Shown: piece after piece, positions 1 to 11,690 of the stretch
Position numbering within the stretch: the first letter of the stretch is position 1
Layout: each line of letters begins with the position of its first letter
Assembly: GCA_016808115.1 (NCBI GenBank)
Contig: JAEQBH010007371.1
Coordinates: 62,001 to 126,000, forward strand
Origin: Tetrastigma voinierianum
Taxonomy: Eukaryota > Streptophyta > Magnoliopsida > Vitales > Vitaceae
Reading direction: 5' to 3'
Length of the DNA: 64,000 nucleotides
Notes under the pieces: model-generated
What the model was told of the DNA's origin: nothing
The model's input: the letters and a program-made list of their open reading frames with translations, nothing else
Databases searched by the model: none
Made by a program: the position numbers and the translations under genes

Positions 1-438
1 CGTCCGGCAGGTCTTGGTCGGGCACCCGCAGGTAATTAACTGATGATGGCACGGAGGTGGCCAGGCCTTTGCGGCGTAGGGATGCTTGATCCTTGTATCG
101 CCGCGGGCGTAATGCGATAGTGGTCCCGGGGCGAGTCGGCGATCTCAATGCTTAGAAGTACATCGGCCTCAGGCGGATGGGGGAGAGATTTGATTTTCTA
201 AAGATCGGAGTTGCGCGTGGGCGTGGTGCACCTTAGGGTGGTAGACATATTGGTTATTGATTGTCGAGGCTTGGCATGGATGAGATGGCTTGACCATCGG
301 GTTATCGTGGTGGGACCTTAGGTACGGGTCATCATGCAGAGCACGGTCTTGGAGTTAGAGTAAGGTTACATATGCACATGGTTGGATGTGTATGGGCATA
401 GAATTTCGGGACATAAAAATTCCATTTAAGGAGGAGAG
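1..438 (+). mobile_element. 3' end of internal region of a Tekay-like Ty3/gypsy element (cut by window edge)
   Basis: This is the non-coding tail between the end of pol and the 3' LTR of a + strand element whose coding part lies left of the window. The tail ends in the phrase GAATTTCGGGAC, then an A/T stretch, then a purine tract and the LTR, which is the usual order in Del/Tekay chromoviruses. No reading frame in these 438 bases could be assigned to integrase or chromodomain. The assignment rests on the purine tract and on the LTR that follows. Confidence 0.6.
428..438 (+). other. Polypurine tract of the left-edge element
   Basis: The purine run AAGGAGGAGAG lies directly before the LTR start (TAAGACC, a worn form of TGTAAGACC). 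It would prime plus-strand DNA synthesis. The same arrangement, in reverse orientation, occurs at 13668-13680 and 23020-23035. Confidence 0.65.
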
Positions 439-2756
439 TAAGACCAGAAATTCCAATTCTGGAATAAAGGCGAATCGTAATTTGATTACAAAATTGTAAT
501 TCACATTAAAAATCAGTAATTAATTCTCACAGATCTCGGATGGCGAAGCGGATTGCACCGTTGGAATCGTCGTGAAATCTAGTTATGCCGCGTAAAATTT
601 CGCAATTTCTTGGGAATGATGTTCGGTCGGCGCGTTTTAAAGGGCATACGGTTGGTGTAAATGCGTCGATTTCGATCTGACCCGAAGGCTAAATAACATG
701 TACTCATGTACCGTAAGTGGTATAAGTAGAGATGATGAAAATTGACACGGCCGGTAGTGCAAGATAGTAAATCTGGTAAAAGAGGGACATATATGTCATT
801 TTAAGGATTTGAATTTAAGTGAGCTAGAAGACAAAATGAATAGTGCTTGCTCTCCTTTGTTGTTAAATCAAAGACAAAGCGTGGGAGCTCATTTGGGGGA
901 GATGCGTGGCGTGGAGGAGACGAAAATGGTGATTAGAGAGAGAGTCTCGACTTCTCTCGAAATACAGCGATCGGGCCAGATTAGTTTCAAGCAGACAGAA
1001 GAGAAAACGTTCACGCGGAGCGGAGCTCACAGCAGCGTGGACCCAGGTTTGCGAGTTTTTTGACAACTCAAGAGGTGGATTTTCTCCCTACTTGCGTTTA
1101 CATTCCCATTTTAAGGGTTTTCAATGTTTCGGTTGGTTTAAGGCCGTGAGGGCCGTTTGATCGATCCCCAAAGCTTGGGACCAAGATTGTTGGAATTTTT
1201 TGAGAATTTTGTTTGGCGTGTCCAGGGTGGTGGGCTGTTTGTGTTGAAATGTTGCTTTAAATCATGCTTGATGTGAATAAATGTCGGGAATGGGTTGTTG
1301 ATCGGTTCCAAAACATGCAGGACCCGGTGGGGAGTGTTTTAGATTTTGGGCGTAGGCTGACCCAGGTGTGTGTGGACTGTTTGGGAGCTTTGTATCATAA
1401 TTTATTCAATAAATTATGCTTTGGTGTTTATAAGATAGGAAATGGGTAAGAAATTCGGTTCCAAAAGGCGAAACCGAGGTTGGACATGTGGGCTGCCGTG
1501 GAGCTGACCTTGCTAGGTTTCGGGATGTTAAGCAGTCCGGGTTGTAATGAAATGGCCGTAAAGGCCCGTGTTTTGGCACATTGAAATTGTGTGAATTGAA
1601 TGGCTTGGTGTGTGGAGAAATAAATTTGGAGAGTTGGTCGATCAAGGAATGAATGGGTTAATGCTAAATGTGTTAACAAAATGACACAATTATATGGAAT
1701 TAAATTGTGTTTATAAGCCATTGGAGATGATTATGATTTTCTCAAGTGAGCTAGATTGGGTGATGATTGAAGTGTGGAATTACATGTGTGTAATTGTAGT
1801 TGATTGAAAATATGCATATTGACATATTGTGTAAATGGTTTTGAAAATGGCATAATGCATTTTCATATGCAACTGGGCCAACCCTAGATGTTAGGTGTGA
1901 GTGCATGGCATGATTTTGTAAAAACGGGCATGTTTGTGAAAGAAATTTCACATGATGATATTCCGGAGGGGTAGGGTTGGGAGATGGGCCCAGCCAGATC
2001 ATTCGGATGAGGACCATGGCCCATTTTGAGGAAAGCTCTGACCAATTCACCTCGGAGGGGGTGAATCCAGTATTTGTGCGAATATTTCGGTAGTATATTT
2101 TCAAGAGCAAAAGTTTTGTTTGAAAATGATTCATTTTCTCATACATGGCTTGAGCGAGTTTAGGTGGAGTCGGTAAGGACTCGTGACATGGGGTAATCAT
2201 GTAGACATTCAAGTGGGGATCATGTATTTGCCGGAGTGTGTGTTTACTTTGGAGCATTGCCTGCGCACTTAGGTGGTGGTAGCCCTTAGGGCGATTCTCC
2301 CTCTTGAGCTTTGGCTCACTTACAGTCGATGGGACCCCCTTATTTCCAGCATGGGTACAAGGCGCTCGAGGTGACTCATTTTGAGGTTGATTTTGAAGAA
2401 GCCGGTTTGTGGCTTGATGGTTTTAAAGTTTTATACATGTATTAAATTGTAGATTTTTTAATATATGTTTGTGTTTGTATAAAAGTTCTATTGAATTATT
2501 GGGAGATAATTGAAGAATAGTTATGATAATTGATCTTATGAGTATTGGTTTATGAGCCCAAGAGGCAATTTTACTCATGTTGGGATATATATTGCATATA
2601 ATGGATTGTTTAGGACGGAGTGTCGCGAGGTTATGTATTTAGGTAGAGCTCCGTACAAGGAGACTCTGCGATTTTAAAGTGGCGTCGGGTAACCCGACCT
2701 CCACTTGTATTACGCGAGTTGGGTGAAGTCAGCGAGCGCGGGTTTGGGGCGTCACA
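439..2756 (+). repeat. 3' LTR of left-edge Tekay-like element
   Basis: The LTR is about 2.32 kb and ends in GGGGCGTCACA at 2756. It is homologous over its length to the solo LTR at 30131-32491. Both share an early block resembling 'gaaat.aact.caccgttg.a...cgtgaaatctagtta.ccg' and late blocks (a 'gattctcc/gaattttct ctcttg' motif and 'gt.gggtaacccg.cctcc'), and the lengths are similar. The next five bases, ATAGA (2757-2761), would be one copy of a target duplication whose partner is outside the window. Confidence 0.75.
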
Positions 2757-4687
2757 ATAGAAGTGGGCATTCCACGGCTGATTGGGTTAGTGAATCACAT
2801 CACATTTGTCATTCGGTAGCAATGTGATTTCGCATTAGACAAATCACGATTACCTTCGTGGCGAATTCGAGTTGGTGAATTCCGTCGTATTAGTCATTGA
2901 TATCGTTTCCGTCAATTTACTTTTATCTTGATAGATTAAACGTAGCTGGAATACACGCATCTGTGCAGATATTTGTCAAACATTTCAAATACTAATCATT
3001 CAAATCGATATATATGCATATTTAGCAAATGAAACAATATGAGAATAAAAGAGTGGTAATGGTGAACAAACTAGAATAAAGAACAAGTATAGAACAAACC
3101 AATTATGATTCCGTTTCTTTCGATGTCAATCTAGGTCGGGTTATGGAGTCTTCACCGCACCTAGTCAAATCTGATTTATTCTTGGTAGTGATTCAAGCAA
3201 ATAATCATACTAAAAGCGAAGATATCGCTAGAGACCAGCGAGCTTTGTGGAGCGGCGAGGTGAATGCTGATACGTTTTGACTTAGTCTCATTCTTGTTCC
3301 TCTAAAGTCTACTTTACTCATAAGTGGAATCATTTCAATCGGATTATCTAACTAAAGTTATGGCATTTCATGCCAACTAATAAATTCTGGAATTACCTGC
3401 CCGAGGACAGTTTGCATTGCTCATTTTTCCGGGGTCTTAACATCATGTTTGACTCTAGGTCATTGTACTCTTTTAAAGATAAGGTTCTAAGGGTTCTATT
3501 CCAACTGGAATCACCCAATTCGAACACGAAACTCAGGTGCGTCAGAAACAACCGGGACTTCTCTATGTTCAAGCTGGAATTAAATTTGGCACCCATGACA
3601 CTTTGAGTGAATTTTAGGCCACTTAGGATGGGAATTTGGCAATACCTATTCTTTAAGTTTGGTTCTTCTTGAAGTCTATTTAGTAGCCACTTGAATCACG
3701 CCAAATCGGATAGAAATGAGCAAGTTATGGCCAAAATACGAAAATGATCGAAACAGGAAAACGAGCAGGGGTGTCTGCAGGGTACACCTTGTTCATGTCT
3801 CCGGAAACACACTTTTGTTTAAATTAGGGTGTCTGGGGCTACTCTTGTTCATGTACCCGCATTTGCACTTCAAGAAAATTCTTGAATTTTTTTTTATTTT
3901 CCCACTTTAGTGCCAATTCACTCCATACAACTTCTATAATTCCTTAATACCTCCAAAAAACTTGACTTGGAATTCATGCAAAAACAATTCCCGCAAACAC
4001 TTAAATTGGTCTTATGGAACCTCAAACACAAAACCTTAGGTGAAAATCCAAGAACACTACCTAAGGTCCACCAATTCTTTATAAAACCACATAAATGTGA
4101 TGATTCCATGGTTATTTTCCACCAATAGGGGGTTTTACTCTCATAACCCCAACAATTCAAGGGTTTGTGTGATCTTTACCTGAAACCTAGACGAAAGACA
4201 TCCTAATCTCCATACGAAACCTTAGGATTCATATCAAAAACCCGAAAATAAGAGTTCTCCCATGATCTTCTTCTCTCTTCCTTCTTCTTCCCTTCTCTTC
4301 CTCCTCTTGGCTCTCTCCTTCTCCTCCCTACGGGTTTGCTAGGGCAAACTTTGAGACGAATAGAAATTTTGGTTTTATTTTTCTTCACTTTTTAAAATAT
4401 CATCTTTTCATTAATTGAGAATTTAGTCCTCATCTTAGATTTGCACATCAACTTAATTTATTTGTATTGTGGCCCATCTGTACTCCCTTTATGATTTTTA
4501 TCTCCCTTATGGCATTTACAATTTTGTCCTTGTTCTAGTGACAAAATTTCCGGGTTCACTAAATTTATCATTTCATAACTTGTCAATTTACCAATTTTTC
4601 AGGAAAAACACAAGTTTGGCTCAATTTATACCCAGAATATATAATAAAATTATTATAAAAATTCTAGGGTATTTTTGGGGCGTTACA
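2757..4687 (-). repeat. Truncated Tekay-like LTR (- orientation)
   Basis: Read on the - strand, this starts at 4687 with TGTAACGCCCCAAAAATACC, the same start as the LTR ending at 28811. It carries the family landmarks: an AT-rich first 300 bases, a CT-rich block (4260-4330), a TATA-like TTTATAAAG near 4080, and a GC-rich cluster of repeated 'gggtacac/ggtgtctg' motifs (3760-3870). Its far end is missing; the + strand element ending at 2756 probably inserted into it. Bases beyond 4687 are Athila integrase sequence, not a polypurine tract, so this is a solo or 5' LTR that landed in the Athila element. Confidence 0.65.
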
Positions 4688-4689
4688 GG

Positions 4690-5720
4690 TGTCCTGTCTT
4701 CCTATATGGAATTCTCCTCCAAAATACGGTTTCAATCTCTGGGCATTGACTTTGAAGCCATTTCCTTCTCACGGATGCATTATCTCAGCTCCTCCATAAG
4801 GAAATACTTGAACCAACGTGAGCGGACACGGCGTTTGACTTGACTTGCCGGGGAAGAGTTTCAGCCTAGAATTGAAAAACAAGACTTGCTGACCAGGCTC
4901 AAACTCTTTCCTTACAATATGTTTGTCATGCCAAGATTTCGTCTTTTCCTTATAGATTTGAGCATTCTCATAAGCCTCATTGTAGAATTCATCTAATTCA
5001 CTAAGTTGTAGCATCCACTTCTCTCCGGCTACTTTACTATCCATGTTTAGCAGCCTAGTTGCCCAGTATGCTTTATGTTCCAGTCCCACTCTTAAAATGG
5101 CATGTGCTTTCCATGGTAGTCGGAATGGCAACATACTGTGAGGTTTTAAATTATGTCTGTGCCCCAGTGCATCATCAATCTTCTTTGACCAGTCTTTCCT
5201 TGAACTATTGACTTTTTCTCGAATGGACTTTATCGATTTGACACCTCGGCACATCCATTTTGCCTACAGTTGTTAAGCGAAGATAGCAAGTCTGCCGATA
5301 CGCACACCATATTTTACAAGACCTTATCAACTGACTTGTTCTGCGAAATGAATGCGACCATCACGTAATCAATGCTCGTGGAGTGCCGAACCGTGTAAAT
5401 ATGTGGCTGCGAAGAAACTTGGTTACCACTCTAGCATCATTAGTGCGTACGTATTGCTTCTACCCATTTGGAGAGATGTAGTCCCTTTGCAAAGGAGAAT
5501 ATACAAGTTACTGGATAAGAGGGTAATGGACCCGAAGCAGAGTCAGGCATCCCACCTGAGTCAAAATGGCTCGACCTCACAGGAATGATGCGCATGGGTG
5601 GTTCATCCTGTTTGGAAATGTCGCCTATTCTTTGGCACTTATCACAAGTAGATACAAGCTGGTGCGCATCCTAGAAAAAGTTAAGCCAGTAAAAACCTGA
5701 TTGAAGTACCTTTGCTACTG
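4690..5720 (-). pseudogene. Athila integrase (pseudogene)
   Basis: The integrase would insert retroelement cDNA into the chromosome. The zinc-binding region is visible near 5700-5570 (a 'FYW...D.H.....CDKCQR.G.IS' pattern, with one stop). Core fragments follow near 5480-5380 ('KWVEAI', then 'NDARVV.KFL...IFTRFGTPRA'). The C-terminal part, 5254-4769, is one open frame of 161 codons with 'RKDWSKKIDDAL' and 'GLEHKAYWATRLLN'. A last piece, 'VNAQRLKPYFGG', is readable at about 4750-4715. The core is broken by frameshifts and the DDE triad cannot be assembled in one frame. The sequence stops at the LTR insertion at 4687. Confidence 0.8.
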
Positions 5721-5783
5721 TCCTCTGGCCTTCAAAGTGTCCCCCACATGATAGGTATTAGCGTAGTTAGAATACTACCCATT

Positions 5784-6281
5784 TTATCTTCGGTACATCA
5801 CCTTATGCTCCCACTTAGTCACCTTCTGATGCTTGTATGGGATAGGTTCTTCCCAGTAGTAGCGCTTCAAATGTGCAAAGAACCTCTTCTTCTGCTGGTA
5901 GCTAAAATCGGGATGGATAACCTTGGCCACTAAGTAATTCACATAGTCAGCAAACCATGGAACGGGCTTTGTATCTTCAATTACTAAGAGCTGCTCATCT
6001 GGGAAATTATCATTATCCTGTATCTCGTCTCTAGGCCCTTCTAACCGTGACAGATGGTCCGTGACTAGGTTCCCTGTTCCCTTCTTGTCCTTAATCTCTA
6101 AGTCAAATTCTTGCAATAGGAGTACCCACCGTATTAGGCTCGGTTTCGCATCCTTTTTAGCTATTAGGTACTTAATGGTCGAGTAGTCAATGTGCATTAT
6201 TACCTTATTGCCAATCAAGTAGGGCCTAAATTTATCAAAGGCGAAAACAATGGCCAATAGCTCTTTTTTGATAATTGGCAT
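5784..6281 (-). pseudogene. Athila RNase H and linker to integrase (partial)
   Basis: This open stretch of 165 codons begins in RNase H ('KKELLAIVFAFDKFRPYLIGNK', here split across the family's usual E-to-H spacing). It continues through 'YLIAKKDAKPSLIRWVLLLQEF' and 'NLVTDHLSRLE', the signature end of the Athila RNase H. It then runs into the integrase N-terminus ('PWFADYVNYLV', 'RYYWEEP'). The RNase H would remove the RNA strand during reverse transcription. The start of the domain is missing from this frame, and RT fragments lie upstream at 6496-7426. Confidence 0.8.
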
Positions 6282-6495
6282 AATTCGAGTTGGGCATCAT
6301 TCAAGTCCGGCTAGCATAGTGGATAACCTAAAATATCCTTTCTCTTTTACGCTAACTTTGCTCCAATCGCATAGTCACTGGTGTCGCACATTAGCTCAAA
6401 CAGGGAGGTCCCCCGATCGGTACTACAAGCTATGGAATTCGATATCCAATCTATCTTTCGGGGGTTGAAAAGCTTGCACACACTGCTCATCAAAA

Positions 6496-7426
6496 TCAAA
6501 TGGTATCCCTTGAACTATAGAAATTGGGCAGGGCTTTGCAATCGAGAAAAATCTTTTTATGAGCGCTATAGAGACCTGCGTGTCCTAGAAAGCTTCTTAT
6601 GCCCTTTCTTTGATGATGGTAAGGTATTAGTTTCTCTATTGCCTCGATCTTTACCATGAGCCCTCTATTCATCTTGCAAAAATTCGATTGTCCCAGTATA
6701 CCTTCTTGTACCATAAAGTGGAACTTCTCCCGATTCAACCGCAGATTGGTTTCTTCATCTAAGCAGCATCGACCTCGGGGTTTTCCGAGACCCGATGCGT
6801 CCGAGGTTTCCCGATATTGAAAGTCATCCATGAACACCTTGAATTGTCTTTTCAAAGCCCAAAAATCGAGAATATGGCCATCATCTGAATGCTGAATGTA
6901 CTGGTGCATTGCATAGTCCAAAGGGCATCCGCCTAAATGCAAATGTACCATAAGGGTAAGTGAATGTCATCTTCTCTTGATCCTCTAGGGCTATAGCGAT
7001 CTGATTGTACCCAAAATACCCATCCAAGAAATAGTAGTATTCATGCCCTGCCCACCTATCTAACATCTGATCCAGAAATGGCAGTGGAAAATGGTCTTTT
7101 CGGGTGGCCTTATTATATTTCCGGTAGTCAATGCAAATTCTCCAACTTGTGACTGTTCTAGAAGGCAACAATATATTATTCTCTGTCTTTATCACTATTG
7201 TTCCTCCCTTTTTAGGCACAACTTGTACTGGACTCACCCATGCACTGTTAGAAATAGGATAAATAACCCCGGCATCTAGCCACTTCAGTACTTCCTTGCG
7301 GACTACTTCTTTTATGGTTGGATTCAGTCTCCTCTGTGCTTCCACAGAAGGCTTATTACCATCTTCAAGCATAATTCGATGCATACACATAGAAGGGCCA
7401 GTCCCTTTAAATCGACGGAGACCCAC
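6496..7426 (-). pseudogene. Athila reverse transcriptase (frameshifted)
   Basis: Two overlapping open stretches carry the RT. The first (7426-6881) has the thumb-side entry 'EVLKWLDAGVIYPISNSAWVSPVQVVPKKGG', the motif 'WRICIDYRK.NKATRKDHFPLPF', and motif A as 'YFLDGYFGYNQI'. It then has 'YPYGTFAFRRMPFGLCNAP' before the frame changes. The second (6951-6496) carries the catalytic motif as 'VFMDDF' and, further on, 'FLGHAGLY'. The catalytic aspartates are visible but lie in different frames, so no functional enzyme is possible from this copy. Confidence 0.85.
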
Positions 7427-7692
7427 ATTGGCGCGTCATGCTGATCCTGAGTACTCTCAATAGCTTATCTTCTTTTCTTTGCTATTAGGGATCTTTGAAA
7501 TAATCTTTAGTAAGGTGGAGCGTCCCGAGATAAAGCATACTTCAAATGGTTGGGTAGTGGCTTTTGCTCCATCTTGGGTGGTTGTTTGAAGGATGGCATT
7601 GACGTTTGAGTAATTTCGCCTAGGGGTTCGTAGTATTTCCCTCTATTAGGCTAGAAGGAGTCCATCAATTTTACATACACTTTGACCTCTTC

Positions 7693-8644
7693 TCATAGGT
7701 CTTCTGATTCACTCTGTACCAGGCTAGTCTCCAAAGGGTCAGTGAGACCACTTTGGCTAGACACTATAGCCTCTACGATCTCTATCATGAAGCATGTATC
7801 ACTCTCTGCCGGGTGTCTCACAGCCTCAAACATATTGAACTTAACCTTGTCATCCTCCACTCTCAATTTCAACTCTCCCTTATGCACATCAATCATTGCC
7901 CTACCAGTTGCGAGAAATGGTCTACCCAATATTATGGGTATTTCTTTATCTTCTTCCATGTCCAAAACGATGAAATCTTCCGGGAAGATAAACTTGTCTA
8001 CCTTCACCAGAACGTCTTCTATCATCCCCCCACCCCCCTCCCGAGGATGTTTTAGTGACACAAATACGCTAAGCTGAGTGTATTTGTAGTTGGGCGAAGC
8101 TTCACCTAATCTAAAATTAGATCTAAATATGGATACTTGACATGAGGTTAATACTAGCTCCCAGGTCACACAAGGCCCTCTTAAAGATGGAGTTCCCAAT
8201 GGTACAAGGAATAGTAAAATTGCTTGGGTCTTTCAACTTTTGTGGCAATTTCCTCTGAAGGATGGCACTACATTCCTTGGTGAGATTCACTATCTCAAAG
8301 TCAGTGATCTTCTTTTCTTTAATGAGTGTAGCTCCTTCATGAATTTGACATAGGGCATCTGTTCCTAGCAGCGTGACTGAATGGATGTTTATATGCGGTT
8401 CTTGAGCAGCTTCCATAAACTTTGTGAATTGCTTGTCAGTTTGTTCTTCTTGAGGGTCTGGTGGGACAATGGGTTTAGTCATTGTTGGTCGATCTTTAGC
8501 CTCGGTTTCTTCTTCCACAGACTTTTTCTCTTGGGGCTGTTCCCTTTCCATCTTGTCATTTTTGGTGATGCGGATTCCACATCCTCGGTTTCTACCTCTC
8601 CTATCAGCGGTGGGTACATACTGATCTTGCCGATTCTCTACCAC
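7693..8644 (-). pseudogene. Athila aspartic protease region (frameshifted)
   Basis: Two overlapping frames cover the protease. The first (8644-8123) ends with 'IPCTIGN..F.RALCDLGASINLM'. DLGAS is the retroelement form of the aspartic protease active site and is preserved. The second (8199-7693) holds the flap and C-terminal part, 'EDVLVKVDKFIFPEDFIVLDMEEDKEIPIILGR' in two pieces, then 'FLATGRAMIDVHKGEL'. The two frames meet near 8130, indicating a frameshift just after the active site. The protease would have cut the Gag-Pol precursor inside the virus-like particle. Confidence 0.8.
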
Positions 8645-8756
8645 TTCTCAAATTGATAGCTTTTACATGTTCATTACCTTCTCGTCTCAGGTTCACCTCG
8701 GAGTTACTAGGTAATGCTCTATCTTCCACCTCTCGGTCGTGATGTGGCCGTTTGCT

Positions 8757-9079
8757 TTATTGCCTTTCCAGGTTTACGAGGTTGGGCTCCTTTGATTCTA
8801 TAGGCTGGGTGGATTGGTTTGTATTCTTGAGCTGATTTTGGAATGTGGCCTTCGTCTTATTCATAAATGTGCTATGGGAAGTCATCATATGGGCTAAGTC
8901 TTCTTCCAAATCCACTTTATTCTTAGGTGGCGGCTTGCTCGCTTGAAGTGGTTGCATACTATTTTGGTTGTTCCTCCAACCATAGTTCTAATTGCTCTGA
9001 TTATTCTGGTTACCTCTCCAACCCTGGCCTTGATTCTGATGTTGGTTCTTATACCTGTTATGATAAGTATTACCTCCAT
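8757..9079 (-). pseudogene. Athila gag C-terminal linker
   Basis: Two overlapping frames occupy the stretch between the capsid region and the protease. They are rich in N, Q, K and T residues, including 'MTSHSTFMNKTKATFQNQLKNT', a polar segment usual just before the protease in Athila Gag. The upstream frame is rich in I, R and T, which is the out-of-frame reading of the Asn/Gly-rich zinc-knuckle linker. No intact CCHC knuckle was found. Confidence 0.5.
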
Positions 9080-9276
9080 AATATACCATTTGTTGTGATT
9101 TTATGACTATATTACTTGCTCTGTGTCCTCTGCTTATTGACAATCCATATCTTGTGTTGCCTTCCATAGAATTTCATTAGATCTCCCAAGGGTTGATACG
9201 AGATAAGCAGAATAGCATTCACCACCTTCTTTGCTTACGTAGCTATTTAGATAACTGCGCGACATGGTTTACCAGG

Positions 9277-9720
9277 TTATTGAGAACATCCCGCTAAGGA
9301 CTTCCTAGGTGCTAATCTATCTCGAGGCCACTGATTAGTATTAGTGGTTGTAGCTTCTAATATCTCATAAGCTTGATCTGTAGTCTTCTTCATCAGGGCA
9401 CCTCCTGCTGAGGCATCAATGATTGTCCTAGCTGAATCACTTAAACCGTTATAGAACGTGTGCACCTGCATCCACCTAGTTAACTTGTGATGTGGGCATC
9501 TCCTCAGCAGCTCATGAAATCTCTCCCAGGCCTCGGCCAAGTTCTCCCCCTTGAATTGTCTTAATGTGTTAATCTCTTACACCAGTTGTGCAATCTTTGC
9601 AAGTGGGAAAATTTTGGTCATAAATTTATGAACTAAGTCATTCCATGAGGTAATGGAATCTGGTGGTTGGCCTGATCGACCAATGCCAGCTCGATCGGCC
9701 AAAAGTGATAATGGGAATAG
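9277..9720 (-). pseudogene. Athila gag capsid domain (one internal stop)
   Basis: The - strand reads 'PPDSITSWNDLVHKFMTKIFP', then a stop, then 'TLRQFKGENLAEAWERF', 'ELLRRCPHHKLTRWMQVHTFYNGL' (in pieces) and 'SAGGALMKKTTDQAYEILE'. This is the retrotransposon Gag domain that packages RNA into virus-like particles. The wording is typical of Athila. The single stop near 9575 separates two otherwise continuous halves. The open part from 9540 to 9277 is 87 codons. Confidence 0.85.
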
Positions 9721-9859
9721 GCATAATCTGAGAGCTTCTTAATTTACTCCATTATGCTTGACTATGTCGCGATTTTAATAAATTGTCAAATGTGCATTAG
9801 TTCCCACTAGGCAACGTAGCGTATGTTGTAGAAGCATTTGCGAGAGTTACTCTTTTGAC

Positions 9860-10192
9860 TCAAATTTGTTCGCTTGAATGGGTGGATACCGTCGTCATTG
9901 TGTGAACAAGCGTAGGTGGCAAGGAGAACTCCTCGAGTAGCATATGCAGATTATCAGGTTGTACAAACGATATGGTGGCCCGATCTTTATGATTCTGTCC
10001 ATTATGATCCACCTGTGGTTCATTCCTTTCTTGGAACTGCCCTTCATCTTCTTGATTGTGCATGATTTTAAAATGAGTTGCGTGTGCTTCTCTGTGTAAT
10101 AGATATAATGTCCGTTTTGGTTCAGGATCGAATGGAAATAATTCCCTGCAATCTTGTCTTTTCATGCACACTAATTGCTTTCCTAAAATCAC
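9860..10192 (-). pseudogene. Athila gag N-terminal fragment
   Basis: This open frame of 110 codons starts about 160 bases downstream of the primer-binding site (element sense). It contains 'FPFDPEPKRTLYLLHREA', a worn version of the Athila Gag opening 'DPE.ERT'. It later has 'EEFSLPPTL'. It stops before the capsid domain, so Gag is split into at least two frames. Confidence 0.6.
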
Positions 10193-10350
10193 AAGTATGA
10201 AGTCGAGACCAAGTCATAGCACAGATGAAATAAGGCAAAATAACTAAAACAAAGAATAATAAAATGATTAATAAGTAAAAAGAACTAAATAGAATAAAAT
10301 TGATCCAAAGTACAATCTATAGCACTGTTAACAAATCAACACTAAACTTC

Positions 10351-10368
10351 TCCCCGGCAACGGCGTCA
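10351..10368 (-). other. Primer-binding site of the Athila element
   Basis: The - strand reads TGACGCCGTTGCCGGGGA, one mismatch from the TGGCGCCGTTGCCGGGGA typical of Athila/Tat elements, which pairs with a host tRNA 3' end to prime minus-strand synthesis. It fixes the orientation and the 5' LTR side. Confidence 0.85.
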
Positions 10369-10382
10369 AAAACTTAACGAGC

Positions 10383-11690
10383 TGAAAGTGAGTGTGTAAA
10401 AGTTGGTAAAAATGCAGACCAGTACACGCAAGTTCACGTAGTGTAGTGGCTAATCAAGTGGTTCAAGAGAAGTGTGCGAATACGGGCTTAGTGACTGGAG
10501 CAATATTTGGATCCCGATCTTATAGTAGTGTAGCTAAATTAAGCGATTTAAGAAGCTAATATTAAAATTTTGATTTAAGGTAATGATGAGAAAACTAAGG
10601 TTTTGCCTTCGCCTACCATGCACCATTGGATTTTAACTTTGAATAGCATATTTATTTAATATTTCATATGATTTATGTTAGCGGGTTAGTCGTGCCTACA
10701 AGATATTCTCTCTCGAGATATAGTTGTCTATCTCCCCAGTGGGGTTTATTGCATCTCTGCTTCGACCCATTGACTCTAAGATGCATAAATGTGCAAACCC
10801 TAGTGCTACACTTGGAACACAGGGATATCTCTATTCCCTGATTGACCAAGTGTTGCCTTATCCATGTCCCTATAAGTCATCTTCTATCGATATTAGACTC
10901 CTAGAAGTAGCATGCCATAATTGGCCAAATAATAACATGTGATTAAATTCAAGAGTAAAGCAACCATATAAATTCATACCAATATCAAATAAACCACAAT
11001 TAATGTATTAATCCATAATAGTGCGGTTAGGGTTGACTTTCCACACAGAGAAAGTTAGTTCATGGTGATTTCATTACGGAATGAAGATTTTTAGCATCAA
11101 GCGAATCGAGGGAAAAGAAATGCAGAAGCGAGTCTTGCGAATCTCTGAAATCCATCTCCGCCAATCTCTCTCTATCCGTCTGTCCTTGTCTTCAATCTAC
11201 CTCTGAATCCCCTCCCTTTACCTCGAAAATGATTCCTTTTTATACCTCGGGATGCAGGCCCATCATTGGCCTAGAATTTCAGAGTTTTTAAGGCTCCCGA
11301 CTGAAAAAGAAAACCTCGCTACGCCGCAGAAAAGGGGTGCTACATTGCGACATGCAGGGGCTACGGAGTCCCTTGTTGGTTCGTTTGCGGCGTGGGGCCT
11401 CCATCTTTGCGACGAAGGGCTATCTTGGTAGCGTGGAGTGCCTGGGCCGCTACGTACCAGGCTCTGGCACTTTGCACTTCTCATTGCCTATTCTACCTTG
11501 AGTCTTTTCTTCTATTATTTAGCTTCTTTTTGTTTAATATCGATAGTGTCCTATAAAAAACATTATAATATGAGAGGATTAGCACAAATTAATGATATGA
11601 ATGTGAATCATGCAATTGAAGCTATAAAAACATAAGAAATTTCTAAATGCATGCATAATTCCTCCGATCAATCATACTTATTAGATGTAT
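10383..11690 (-). repeat. 5' LTR of the Athila element (outer boundary approximate)
   Basis: The LTR lies immediately beyond the primer-binding site and ends (element sense) in CACTTTCA. It has a - strand TATA-like box GGTATAAAAAGG near 11232-11243. Just upstream of that (11290-11470) is a GC-rich cluster of repeated 'gctac/tgcgac/cgc.gc' words. The promoter-distal end toward 11.69 kb is estimated from the change into the next LTR. Confidence 0.55.

Larger units (their letters stand above)
4688..10382 (-). mobile_element. Athila-lineage Ty3/gypsy retrotransposon, internal region, decayed
   Basis: On the - strand the order is PBS (10368-10351), gag (10192-8757), protease (8644-7693), reverse transcriptase (7426-6496), RNase H (6281-5800) and integrase (about 5720-4690). 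This order and the wording of each domain fit the Athila lineage: gag 'FYNGL' and 'GGALM', protease 'IILGRPFLATGRA', RT 'FLDGY.GYNQI', and integrase 'DKHI.RKEF.PGQ.VL'. Every domain has stops or frameshifts, so no working polyprotein remains. The expected 3' LTR is absent because the LTR at 2757-4687 sits directly after the integrase. Confidence 0.85.

Noticed and set aside
3370..3606. Frames on both strands in the LTR remnant
   Set aside because: No homology; LTRs of this family are non-coding.
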